The notes under the pieces were generated by a model that saw only the letters and a list, made by a program, of their open reading frames with translations, searched no databases and had not been told where the DNA came from. 15,296 nt of DNA from positions 1 to 15,296 of the forward strand of contig CAZMVD010000104.1 of assembly GCA_964569425.1 (NCBI GenBank). Direction: 5' to 3'. This stretch comes from JACQXM01 sp964569425 (GTDB taxonomy: Bacteria > Planctomycetota > Phycisphaerae > UBA1845). Shown here in pieces: positions 6,745-14,306 of this stretch (its first letter is position 1; each line of letters starts with the position of its first letter). Made by a program: the position numbers and the translations under genes.

Positions 6745-8412
6745 TCAGGAGAGCCAGTGGCTGGGGGCTGCGGTGGCGAGGTTCTGGTCGAGTTCGTTGA
6801 ACAGTTCGGCGCTTTCGCCTTCGGGGCGTTGCATGGTCTGGATGGTGTCCTGGATGCGCTGGTCCCAGGTGGTACGGTTTGCGGCCAGTGCCTGACGCAG
6901 AGCGGTGACCACCCGGGGATCAAACTGCCGTCCGGCACAGGATTGGAGTTCGGTGACGGCGTCATCGACCGGGCGGGAACGGCGGTAGACGCGGTCGGTG
7001 GTCATGGCATCGAACGCATCGGCGACCAGTAGGATGCGCGCCCCGATGGGAATCTGATCGCCGCGTAGCCCGGAGGGCCTGCCGGAACCGTCGTATTGTT
7101 CGCGCTGGTGGCGGATGATCTGGATTTCGGCCTCGAGAATGCGAAGGTGATCGACAATGCGCGAGCTGATCATGGGAACCTGTTGGACGACCAGTTTTTC
7201 CAGGGGCGTCAGCGGAGAGAGTTTTTTCAGGATTCTGTCGGGGATGCCGACTTTTCCAATGTCATGCAACAGCGCGGCATGGTACACGCTTTTTACGATG
7301 GCGGGGCTGCACCCAAGCTGTTCGGCGATTTCGCGCGCGTAGAGGGCAACGTTGCAGGCGTGGCGCGCGGAGTGGCGGTCTTTCTCGTTGAGGGTTTGCA
7401 GGAGGGCTGACATGCTCTGGAGGCAGATGTCCTTGACGCGAACGCCGAGCGCCGCCACCCGGCCGCGCAGGCGCTCGACCTCTCCGAGTTCCAGAGAGGG
7501 GCTGGCTTCGCCGGCATCGCCCATTTGGCGCGCGCAGACAATGCGGTCGCGCCCCTGCTGTTTGGCGGCGATCAATGCGCGATCGGCGAGGTCGACGAGA
7601 TCGGCTGCGTTGGCCACGCGGGCGTCGTCGGAATCGGCAACGCCAAAGGAAGCCGTGACGGTGTGGTTGTGGAGTACGGCGAGTCGGAGTTCGTCGTCGA
7701 TGGCGGTCTTCATTCGTCCGGCGACCTGGAGCGCGGCGGAGGTAGCGGCCTGGGGGAGGATGACGGCGAATTCCTCGCCTCCGAACCGTGCGACTACGTC
7801 GATGTCGCGAACGCTGCGGCGCATGATGTGTGCCATTTCGCGCAGGGTTTCGTTGCCCGCGAGGTGGCCGAAGGTGTCGTTGATGGCCTTGAAATGGTCG
7901 ATATCGATCATGATCAGGGCCAGGGGATGGCCATAACGGCGGGCGCGGCCCATTTCGGTATCGAGCAGTCGGTTGAAGTGGTCGTGGTTGTAGAGGCCGG
8001 TGAGTCCGTCGGTGACGGCGGCGCGGCGCAATTGCTCGTGCATGGCGTGCATGCGTAGTCCGACGCGGACGCGGGCGACGAGTTCGCGTTGGCCGATGAG
8101 TTTGTTGAGCGCATCGTCGGCGCCGGCTTCGAGGACGGCCTCGGGGATTTCCCCGGTGCCGGCGGCGGACATGACGATGAGGTACACGGTGTTAATGGCG
8201 ACGTCCTGCCGGACGGCGTGACACAGGTCCAGGGCATTGCCGTCGGGGAGGTCGTAGTCGCACAGTACGATTCTCGGACGGAGGCGACGAATCAACTCCA
8301 ACCCGTCGGCCGTGTTGTCGGTGGGGGCGACCTTGAGCCCGGCGCGTTCGAGGACGCCGGATATACTCCGCGCCTGGTCGCGATCGTCTTCGATGATCAC
8401 CACATCGACCAT
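6745..8412 (-). CDS. Response regulator: receiver - GGDEF - HD-GYP-like hybrid
   Basis: A 555-residue soluble protein with three modules. Residues 1-120 are a receiver domain with acidic pocket E8/D9/D10, phospho-acceptor D52 (CDYDLP), S82 and K104. Residues about 130-295 are a GGDEF diguanylate cyclase with active-site GGEEF (211-215), substrate and metal residues in MIDIDHFKAINDTFGH, and an intact inhibitory I-site R202-x2-D205 five residues before GGEEF, so product feedback is expected. Residues about 335-510 are an HD module with H347, HDIGK (383-387) and VADAFDAMTTDRVYR (463-477). The usual HHExxDGxGYP segment here reads QREQYDGSGRP (436-446), so both histidines and the tyrosine are replaced; phosphodiesterase activity is doubtful. 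The ATG at 8412 is preceded by GAGG at six bases and begins right at the receiver fold (MVDVVIIEDD); longer starts are unlikely. No partner histidine kinase is adjacent. Confidence 0.93.
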   Translation of the reverse strand: MVDVVIIEDDRDQARSISGVLERAGLKVAPTDNTADGLELIRRLRPRIVLCDYDLPDGNALDLCHAVRQDVAINTVYLIVMSAAGTGEIPEAVLEAGADDALNKLIGQRELVARVRVGLRMHAMHEQLRRAAVTDGLTGLYNHDHFNRLLDTEMGRARRYGHPLALIMIDIDHFKAINDTFGHLAGNETLREMAHIMRRSVRDIDVVARFGGEEFAVILPQAATSAALQVAGRMKTAIDDELRLAVLHNHTVTASFGVADSDDARVANAADLVDLADRALIAAKQQGRDRIVCARQMGDAGEASPSLELGEVERLRGRVAALGVRVKDICLQSMSALLQTLNEKDRHSARHACNVALYAREIAEQLGCSPAIVKSVYHAALLHDIGKVGIPDRILKKLSPLTPLEKLVVQQVPMISSRIVDHLRILEAEIQIIRHQREQYDGSGRPSGLRGDQIPIGARILLVADAFDAMTTDRVYRRSRPVDDAVTELQSCAGRQFDPRVVTALRQALAANRTTWDQRIQDTIQTMQRPEGESAELFNELDQNLATAAPSHWLS

Positions 8413-8610
8413 GGAGACCTCAAGAAGGGGTGCTCGGCGCACGCAGGGGCCGAATAAGCACCGGCACGGCAAAGCGCGGGCCCGCTCAGAAGGCCGGTCG
8501 TAAGGAATCATCGGACCCTGGGCAGGGTCGGTTCACCATCTCTGTGAGAGCGAAGCGAAGGGGCGGACAGGATTGGGGTGCTTGAGTTTATCAGACGTTT
8601 GCGCACGCAC

Positions 8611-8626
8611 TGTCCGAGGTCGGACA
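8611..8626. repeat. Perfect inverted repeat TGTCCGA-GG-TCGGACA
   Basis: Seven-base arms flank a two-base centre, beginning nine bases past the HNH gene stop on the minus strand. No T-run follows, so it is either a weak terminator-like hairpin or a protein-binding dyad upstream of the receiver-GGDEF gene. Confidence 0.4.
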
Positions 8627-8635
8627 CCAATCGGT

Positions 8636-9334
8636 TCAAGTGAGTTCGACGTCCCAGTAAGCGGCATCGAGGAATTGCTTCCAGGAAGAATAGCGGTGAT
8701 CGGAGAGCTTCAGGGAGAGGATGGGATTGCGTGTCGGCTTGGCCGGGGGCCGAATGAGCCGCAAGTGGGCCTGCGCAGGGGTGCGCCCGCCCTTGCGGAC
8801 ATTGCAGCGGACGCAGGCGCAGACCATGTTCTCCCAGGAGCTGACCCCTCCCTGGGAGCGGGGGACGATGTGGTCGAGGCTTAACTCAGACGTCGGGAAG
8901 TGGCGCCCGCAGTACTGGCAGGTGTTGTGGTCGCGGGCGAAGATGTTGCGGCGGTTGAATTTGACCTCGCGACGGGGCAGCCGATTGAAGGTGAGAACGC
9001 GGATGATGCGCGGCACGGCGATGTCGAAGCGGACGGTGCGAATCCAATCGTACTTGGCGGGTTCAAACTCGCGCCGGAAGGCGCTCAGCTCCGCCCAATC
9101 TGCGAAATTGTAGGAGACGTAGCGTCCGTCCTCGATACTGACGATTTCTGCGACCGGCTGGTGCTGCGGGTCGTGCTTGAACAGCAACATGAATGCCCGG
9201 CGCACGCTGACGATGCGCAACGCCATGTAGTGTGCGTTGAGCAGCAGCACATTGCTGTCGAGGGCGGAAGTCGGATTCAATGCTGCGGCGACTGCGAAGA
9301 CGACACCTGCCTTTCGTCCGACGGATCGATGCAT
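8636..9334 (-). CDS. HNH endonuclease family protein
   Basis: Up to 232 residues. The C-terminal half is a canonical zinc-ribbon HNH nuclease: C139-x2-C142 (TCQYCGRHF), LDHIVPRSQGG with catalytic D154/H155, N169 (WENM) and C174-x2-C177-N178 (CVRCNVRKGG). The N-terminal region VLLLNAHYMALRIVSVRRAFMLLFK is typical of a widespread chromosomal HNH family in actinobacteria, planctomycetes and others, whose members are usually single genes of unknown role. HNH folds nick or cut DNA; whether this one acts in repair, restriction or otherwise is unknown. The start is uncertain: the ATG at 9334 adds a poorly typical leader, while an in-frame TTG at 9280 gives MNPTSALDSNVLLLN, closer to the usual family start. 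Neither has a good ribosome binding site. The zinc and HNH residues are all intact. No methyltransferase or phage gene is nearby. Confidence 0.9.
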   Translation of the reverse strand: MHRSVGRKAGVVFAVAAALNPTSALDSNVLLLNAHYMALRIVSVRRAFMLLFKHDPQHQPVAEIVSIEDGRYVSYNFADWAELSAFRREFEPAKYDWIRTVRFDIAVPRIIRVLTFNRLPRREVKFNRRNIFARDHNTCQYCGRHFPTSELSLDHIVPRSQGGVSSWENMVCACVRCNVRKGGRTPAQAHLRLIRPPAKPTRNPILSLKLSDHRYSSWKQFLDAAYWDVELT

Positions 9335-9938
9335 CTGCCGTTAAGCTGTTTTCCGCCTTCGGTCTTCGTGCGATCTGCCGCGGACCGTATTATTCTATCG
9401 GGCCTGGAAGCGGTTCTCAATTCAAAAGTGCGGCGAAATCTCAACGTCGCCGGGCGGATTGGTCCTGGACGGAGTGAGATAGAAATGCGGAGAGTACCGT
9501 CTTGCATGCGGCGGTGGAGGATCCTTCACGCCGTGGACGTTCGATTCTCTGCGGGGGAGGGCGCCATGTGACCGGATCGGAGGTTGCTTCCGCGGTGTCG
9601 GTGGGACGCTGCTCCAAGAAGAGGAGATTCCGGGCCAAGTACCGGAACGCCCAAGTTAGGATTCCCAAGATTGGCAGCCGTTTGGAGACGTGTTCGATTT
9701 CCAAGTCGTGGGGATACTCGACTTGTGTAATGACGTCCAATAGTAAACAGACAGTGTAGGTGCGACTTGTGATTGACTAAACATTTGCCAGTTTGCCAGA
9801 ATAAGGGTAAATAGAGGATCGATGTGGTGGTTTCGGCACCAGGAATAAAGTGGAAGTCGAGTATTTTTGTGGTCGGCATTGCTGTGTCACTTTGATCCGC
9901 GACGATAGCCGGCCCAGTTTTTTTTTCTTATTGGTCTA

Positions 9939-9967
9939 TTGCTTTTCTGGAGAGGGGCGCTTATCAT
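9939..9967 (+). promoter_or_regulatory. Candidate sigma-70 promoter for the PEP-CTERM-like gene
   Basis: TTGCTT (9939-9944) and TATCAT (9962-9967) are spaced by 17 bases. The -10 matches 5 of 6 consensus positions. A T9 run ends 12 bases upstream and could act as an UP element. Transcription would start near 9974, giving a leader of about 97 nt. Confidence 0.45.
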
Positions 9968-10032
9968 GCAGACAGATTCAGGAGGGGGACGTCAGGCGGC
10001 ATCCGATGTACGGTGTCCGGGCGTCCGGCTTT

Positions 10033-10052
10033 AGTGCCAAGTCAGTGGCACT
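10033..10052 (+). promoter_or_regulatory. Leader hairpin before the PEP-CTERM-like start, with adjacent ribosome binding site
   Basis: AGTGCCA (10033-10039) and TGGCACT (10046-10052) form a perfect 7-bp stem with a 6-base loop. The ribosome site AAGGAG (10059-10064) follows six bases later, with a six-base gap to the ATG at 10071. The hairpin leaves the site exposed; it could stabilise the mRNA or be a protein-binding dyad. I recognise no known riboswitch. Confidence 0.4.
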
Positions 10053-10070
10053 GGTCGTAAGGAGCAAGTC

Positions 10071-10817
10071 ATGAAGTCTTCTCGCGGTCTCGTTCTCGCG
10101 GTGTTGGCACTTGGGGTTTCCGTTGGGCCGGCGATTGCCGATTTGACCCCGGTCTTCGCGCCGCCCGCCGGTGAGATGTCACACATCCAGATCCTCGACA
10201 ATATTTATGGTGCCGGGTTTGCCGGCGGCGCGGGGGTCTTTACCAACGGGACGGTGACGGTGACGCGGGTCGACGATTTCCTTCCCGGAGGCGGTGCGGG
10301 AACGCCTTTGCATCTGTTGAGCAACGGACCGGGTTTGCCGCAGACGGATCAGATCTGGACCGACGGCATCGCCAATGCCACGGCGGAAGCGAAGTTTGCG
10401 GCGTTTTCGCAGGAGTTCGGCTACGACAGTGGTTCCGGCTATGTGAAGTTGTTTGATGCAATCGGTTCGGGATTTGCCGTTTCCGGTTCGGGTTCGGTGG
10501 CGTTCAACCCCGGCACGCTGTGGCAGTGGGCGCGCAGCGGGCAGGGCGGTACCTGGTACTCGGGCGAGTCGAGCAACTCGGACGGCTTGGATCATCTGGT
10601 CACTTATCATGTGACGGGCCTGAACACGACGGAAACCGTGTGGCTTTTGTTCTGGGAAGACCTTCCCGGGCCTTTGGGCGGAGCGGGGCACTCCGACCGC
10701 GATTTCAACGATCTTGTGGTTGAGCTTCGCGCTTCGGTGATTCCGATTCCGGGTGCCGTGCTGATGGCTTTGGTCGGGTTTGGCGTTGCGGGAGTCATTC
10801 GCCGCAAGCTGGCGTAA
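10071..10817 (+). CDS. Secreted DUF4114-like protein with PEP-CTERM-type sorting tail
   Basis: A 248-residue exported protein. The N-terminus is a Sec signal peptide (MKSSRG, then a hydrophobic core, cleavage expected near A21-A23). The central region is Gly/Ser/Thr- and aromatic-rich with low charge, as in surface or matrix proteins. DRDFNDLVVEL (209-219) matches the short acidic signature of the DUF4114 domain, probably calcium-binding, by resemblance. The last 25 residues are a sorting tail: IPIPGA (224-229), a hydrophobic helix, then the basic end RRKLA. This follows the exosortase recognition plan (PEP-CTERM or the VPxPGA-like variant), so the protein is probably cleaved and attached or released by an exosortase encoded elsewhere. 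The ATG at 10071 has the good site AAGGAG. It is monocistronic, ending in a strong terminator. Its biological role is unknown; matrix or exopolysaccharide association is inferred from the family. Confidence 0.85.
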   Translation: MKSSRGLVLAVLALGVSVGPAIADLTPVFAPPAGEMSHIQILDNIYGAGFAGGAGVFTNGTVTVTRVDDFLPGGGAGTPLHLLSNGPGLPQTDQIWTDGIANATAEAKFAAFSQEFGYDSGSGYVKLFDAIGSGFAVSGSGSVAFNPGTLWQWARSGQGGTWYSGESSNSDGLDHLVTYHVTGLNTTETVWLLFWEDLPGPLGGAGHSDRDFNDLVVELRASVIPIPGAVLMALVGFGVAGVIRRKLA

Positions 10818-10863
10818 GGTCGATCGGACCGCGAAAGCGGTTCAGAGAACTATCCACAAACCG

Positions 10864-10903
10864 GGCGGCAGGCGATCGGGTTGATTGCCTGCCGCCTTTT
10901 TTT
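10864..10903 (+). terminator. Strong intrinsic terminator after the PEP-CTERM-like gene
   Basis: GGCGGCAGGC pairs perfectly with GCCTGCCGCC and the stem extends by four further pairs (one G-T) to a GGGTT loop, 14 pairs in all. A run of seven T follows (10897-10903). The hairpin begins 46 bases after the stop codon. Confidence 0.95.
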
Positions 10904-11022
10904 AGGTACGAAACGGCACATTGGGTCGGCCGAATGCAGGGTGACCAAGCCGAAGGCGAGGCGAGAAACGGATCAGGTCGGCCGGCTGAGTTCTGACTTA
11001 TCAAGCACTCGGGGGTATGAAA

Positions 11023-12888
11023 TCAGGGTCGGCTCTTGCGCATCCAGAACTCGGCCGGAACGAGAATGAGCAGGCACACCAGCCCGGCGAGCAACCCCAC
11101 GCGGCCGCGGTCGGTCCATTGAGACGCATCGGGCGCGACTGCGCATTCAACCAGGGCAATCGAAGTATCGCCGAATCTGGCCAATCGCGTGGCGCTGAGC
11201 TTCAGCCGCTGTTGTTCCATTCGTTCCAGTTGGGCGGCGGTCATGGCGCTTTTTTGTTGGGCGGCATCCTCGGACAGGGATCGACGGAGAAAATCCTCGG
11301 ACAGCTCCACGTGGAGGTTAACCGCCTCCTGTGTCGCCACCATGCGATCGACGAGCTGGTCGGTTTTCTGGCGCATTTCGGCGAGTTGGCGGCGGGCATC
11401 GGCCAGTGAGAGGTGGTACTGGGAAACGGCGCGCGCGCGTGCTTTGCGAGAGAGGGTTTCTTCCACGACGCGGCGCTGCTGTTGGGCGCGGCGGCGCAAT
11501 CCCGCGGCGGCGCGCCAGGCACTATCGAGGGCGTAATTGTCGCGCGCCGTCAATGCGCCGGCGGCAAACTCAAATCGATGATGGGCGTTCTGGGCGTTCT
11601 CGAAGGCGCGTGCCATGCGCGAGTAGCGAACGTATTGTCGGGCGTCATCGGCGAGGGCCGCTTCGGCGGTGCGCAGGCATTCGCGGAGGCTCGCCAGTCG
11701 CTTGCCAGCGTCAAAAAGAAAGCGCGACAGGGAGGCGGTGAGGCGTTCGTGGGTGTCGATGATCTGCCCACTGAATGGGTCCACGGCGGCGCGGCGAAGG
11801 GCGGCGAATTCACGACTCCAGGTTGTGGCAAAGTCGTTGGTCTCTGCGGCATAGCGTTTCGCCTCGCTATGAAACGTTTCGAATTGCGGGGGCGCGGTTT
11901 CTTGGGGCGCTGCGACGGTTTCCGCAGGATTGATCGCGTGGACGAGGGCGTCGGCGGCGTTGATCCAACGTTCCAGGGGCGCCGCGGACTGCTGCCAGAC
12001 ATTAAGCACCTGCAACTTGAGTTCGCTGAGATGTACCTGCAACTCGCGCAGATCCTGTTGAAGGCTATGGTCGGCCTCGAGCGCGGCTCGTCTTTCATCC
12101 GCTGCCGGGCTTCCTTCGGTGGGTTCGCCCTGAGCCTCCAAGTCCTTCAGGCGTGATGTGGCGGCGAGCATTTCGGCGCGTGCGGCGAGGAACTCGGCCT
12201 GGAGGGCGGTCCATTGGGCGAGATGCTGTTCGCGGTGGCCACGCGGATCTTCGGTGGAAGGCTGGGCGGCCCAGCGGGTCAATTGGTCCTGGGCGGACTT
12301 CAGGTGGTCGTGGAGGGAATCGGCGATGGACGCCAAAGCGGTTTCGGCCTCGGTGGGCGTTTCGCGTTCGACGCGTGCTTGATCGGCCATTTCGGTGACG
12401 AATCTCATGGCCAGTGCGCGGACGTCCTGCAACGTAGCGGCGGGCTGTTTAGCATCGAACCACCAGCGTAACGTGGTGGGGCTTGGGGCATCGACCCGCC
12501 AAGGCGACTGCGAACGATCGCCTACCCTGTTCGCATTCAGGTTGAGCCAGGCAAAGTTGAACAGCGCCTGTCGATAGACGGGGGCGCGGTCCACGGAATC
12601 GGCACCGAGAATCGCAAAGGTCGCCGTGATGTACTGACCGGCCGGGTAAATCGACGCCGTGACCGCGCCAACCAGCATGGCCGCGAAGACAATGAGTGCA
12701 AACCTGCCGGAACTCGACGGGTTTGGCCGGCGGGGTTGGCTGGCATACTCATGGCGTGCCGCGGCGACGGCATCCAGGAGGTGGTCCGAGGGAGACGGCG
12801 ACAAGCCTGCGGGTGCGCGTGGGTGCGGGTGGGCAAAGTGGCCTTCCCGCAACGACGGCGGCGCGGCGCCCCGGTCAGGCGTGATCAC
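11023..12888 (-). CDS. Unrecognised coiled-coil membrane protein with a helix at each end
   Basis: I do not recognise this 621-residue protein. Visible architecture: a Pro/His-rich cytoplasmic leader (1-60), a membrane helix (about 62-82, RFALIVFAAMLVG), then a long, mostly alpha-helical region rich in Ala, Gln, Glu and Arg with heptad character (about 140-590), and a second membrane helix near the C-terminus (about 597-615, VGLLAGLVCLLILV) before RKSRP. Two helices flanking a long external coiled coil recall polysaccharide chain-length regulators (Wzz/GNVR type), but I see no proline-rich signature of that family, so the likeness is only topological. The GTG start at 12888 is well supported: it has GGAG seven bases upstream and overlaps the end of the upstream reductase gene by 14 bases, implying translational coupling. 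Open frame continues upstream to 13212, but that part lies in antiphase over the reductase. Function unknown. Confidence 0.75.
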   Translation of the reverse strand: MITPDRGAAPPSLREGHFAHPHPRAPAGLSPSPSDHLLDAVAAARHEYASQPRRPNPSSSGRFALIVFAAMLVGAVTASIYPAGQYITATFAILGADSVDRAPVYRQALFNFAWLNLNANRVGDRSQSPWRVDAPSPTTLRWWFDAKQPAATLQDVRALAMRFVTEMADQARVERETPTEAETALASIADSLHDHLKSAQDQLTRWAAQPSTEDPRGHREQHLAQWTALQAEFLAARAEMLAATSRLKDLEAQGEPTEGSPAADERRAALEADHSLQQDLRELQVHLSELKLQVLNVWQQSAAPLERWINAADALVHAINPAETVAAPQETAPPQFETFHSEAKRYAAETNDFATTWSREFAALRRAAVDPFSGQIIDTHERLTASLSRFLFDAGKRLASLRECLRTAEAALADDARQYVRYSRMARAFENAQNAHHRFEFAAGALTARDNYALDSAWRAAAGLRRRAQQQRRVVEETLSRKARARAVSQYHLSLADARRQLAEMRQKTDQLVDRMVATQEAVNLHVELSEDFLRRSLSEDAAQQKSAMTAAQLERMEQQRLKLSATRLARFGDTSIALVECAVAPDASQWTDRGRVGLLAGLVCLLILVPAEFWMRKSRP

Positions 12889-13828
12889 CGGACTTCTCCA
12901 AGATTCGATCGATGGCGAGGCGGTCTTCGGTCGACAACGTCCATCCAATCCCGCCGGCGTTTTCCAAGACCTGCGAAGGGCGTTTGGCTCCGACGATGGG
13001 TGCGGTGATTCCGGGATGGTATGCCGTCCAGTTGATGGCGAGTTGGGCCAACGTCTTGCCGTATTTTTCCGCGAATGGGCGAAGCTGTTCGACGACGCCC
13101 AAGTTTCGGCGGTAGCGAGCGCCCAGAAACTCGGGATCGCGCGCGCGAACGTCGTGAAAGCGCGAGTCCGCGGAGAACTTGCCGGCGAGTAGTCCTTTGG
13201 CCAGCGGGCCATAAGGGGTTACCGCGATGTGTCGTTCGCTGCAGTAGGGGATCAGGTCGTCGGCGGCGTGGCGATCGAGCATGGAAAAGGGGGGCTGCAA
13301 CGCGTGGATAGGACCGTACTCGCGTGCGGCGGTGATCAGTTCAGTGCTGAAGTTGGACACCCCGATGGCGCGGATTTTTCCTTCGCTGAGCAAGGCCGTT
13401 AGAGCGCCCATGGTCTCACGAATGGGCGTTTGGGGATCCGGCCAGTGGCATTGGTACAAGTCGATGTAATCTGTCTGCAAGCGGCGCAGGCTGTCTTCGC
13501 ATTCGCGCAGAATGCTCGCCCGCGCCAGGGACCGCGCCGGGGGGGTTTCCGGCGAGGACGGGAACAACAATCCGCACTTGGTGGCGAGGACGACTTCGGC
13601 GCGCCGACCCTTGATGGCTTTGCCGACGATTTCCTCGCTGTGGCCGAGTCCATAGATCGGCGCGGTGTCGATCAGGTTGATTCCGCAATCCATGGCCTGA
13701 TGGATGGCCGCGATGGATTCGCGATCGTCTACGTGGCCCCAAGTTTCTTCGGTTGCGCCCATCGCCCAGGTTCCGAGGGCGAGGATAGTGACCTCGATTC
13801 GACTATCGCCAAGGGGGCGTTTTTCCAC
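12875..13828 (-). CDS. Aldo/keto reductase family oxidoreductase
   Basis: A 317-residue cytoplasmic NAD(P)H-dependent TIM-barrel reductase. The full catalytic tetrad is visible: D54 and Y59 in NLIDTAPIYG, K84 in LATKCG and H128 in QCHWPDP. Other family signatures are GTWAMG (19-24), IRAIGVSNFS, TPYGPLAKGLLAGKF and the C-terminal cofactor-binding IVGAKRPSQVLENAGG. Length and order fit the subgroup that includes YajO- and general-stress-type reductases; the substrate cannot be predicted. The start is a GTG at 13828, which gives MEKRPLG, the normal family N-terminus; a GGGGAG lies 11 bases upstream, rather far. Its stop overlaps the start of the coiled-coil membrane protein, so both are one transcription and translation unit. 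The gene is upstream in the pair, and its promoter must lie in the 13829-14100 region on the minus strand, where I see no convincing boxes. Confidence 0.95.
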   Translation of the reverse strand: MEKRPLGDSRIEVTILALGTWAMGATEETWGHVDDRESIAAIHQAMDCGINLIDTAPIYGLGHSEEIVGKAIKGRRAEVVLATKCGLLFPSSPETPPARSLARASILRECEDSLRRLQTDYIDLYQCHWPDPQTPIRETMGALTALLSEGKIRAIGVSNFSTELITAAREYGPIHALQPPFSMLDRHAADDLIPYCSERHIAVTPYGPLAKGLLAGKFSADSRFHDVRARDPEFLGARYRRNLGVVEQLRPFAEKYGKTLAQLAINWTAYHPGITAPIVGAKRPSQVLENAGGIGWTLSTEDRLAIDRILEKSGDHA

Positions 13829-14306
13829 GATGACTCATTCTCCCCGGCAGGCGGATACCCCGAATTCTGGAGGCTTACATGACCCTGCGGGCGATCGTAC
13901 CGTTGCGCGGTGTGATATACAAGGAAATCCAGATGTTCCTGGGGACGCCGTTGGGCGCGGAACGGGGGTGAGGGCGCGAGAGCGGGAGGCAACAAGCGGA
14001 GTTTCGATAAGTGATGCTTTATGTCGTAGGATTGGGGGAAGGCGAGTATTCGCGCTGCCGGAGGATGAGGAATCACGGACCAAGGCGGTGTGTGTCGAAG
14101 TAGTTTTCGATTTGACAAGGTTTAGGCGAGACGTATACTTGCCCGGCTCCGGCAAGGCATACAGAGCCGAGCCGTCGCGGCGCGGCGCTGTGCGGTCGTC
14201 TTCCGCGCCCGCGCGGTGGTGTGCAGTGAATCGTCCAGGCATCGGCGCTTCGCTCCTTCCCGCAATCAGCGGGCGGTGATCGGCGCGGTAGCGCTGGCGC
14301 ATCGAT
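13829..14306. other. Divergent intergenic region between the reductase pair and tRNA-tuf
   Basis: About 480 bases without a supported gene. The left part should hold the reductase promoter (minus strand). The right part carries the near-consensus promoter at 14112-14139 and about 160 bases of GC-rich leader before the tRNA. Open frames here on either strand have no recognisable domain. Confidence 0.65.
14112..14139 (+). promoter_or_regulatory. Near-consensus sigma-70 promoter for tRNA-Thr and tuf
   Basis: TTGACA (14112-14117, perfect -35) and TATACT (14134-14139, 5 of 6 for -10) are separated by 16 bases. This is the best promoter in the window, as expected for a tRNA and EF-Tu transcription unit. 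Transcription should begin near 14146, about 160 bases before the tRNA. Confidence 0.85.

Larger units (their letters stand above)
9335..10070. other. Long non-coding stretch upstream of the sorted secreted protein
   Basis: About 735 bases with no gene I can support. Several open frames up to about 117 codons exist on both strands between 9441 and 9879 but have no recognisable domain, overlap each other and lack ribosome sites. From about 9740 the composition becomes more A/T-rich, with a tandem 8-mer TTTGCCAG x2 (9784-9799), a T9 run (9918-9926), a plausible promoter and a hairpin leader near the right end. The left part may be a decayed gene, but no fragment is identifiable. Confidence 0.6.

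Noticed and set aside
8413..8511. Longer start for the receiver-GGDEF protein at 8511
   Set aside because: The extra 33 residues have no receiver-domain character, while the ATG at 8412 has a ribosome site and begins the fold.
9441..9879. Overlapping open frames of 85 to 117 codons on both strands upstream of the PEP-CTERM-like gene
   Set aside because: No recognisable domains, no ribosome sites and conflicting frames; they look like chance openings.
10046..10064. Sigma-54 promoter suggested by TGGCAC upstream of the PEP-CTERM-like gene
   Set aside because: The -12 element (TTGC at the right spacing) is missing, and TGGCAC is one arm of a hairpin in the leader.
9968..10070. A c-di-GMP (GEMM) riboswitch before the PEP-CTERM-like gene
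   Set aside because: The characteristic conserved core segments are not found by eye; only a simple hairpin is evident.
12889..13212. N-terminal extension of the coiled-coil membrane protein over the reductase
   Set aside because: The extra residues are Ser/Pro/Arg-rich antiphase translation of the reductase gene, and the GTG at 12888 has a proper ribosome site.
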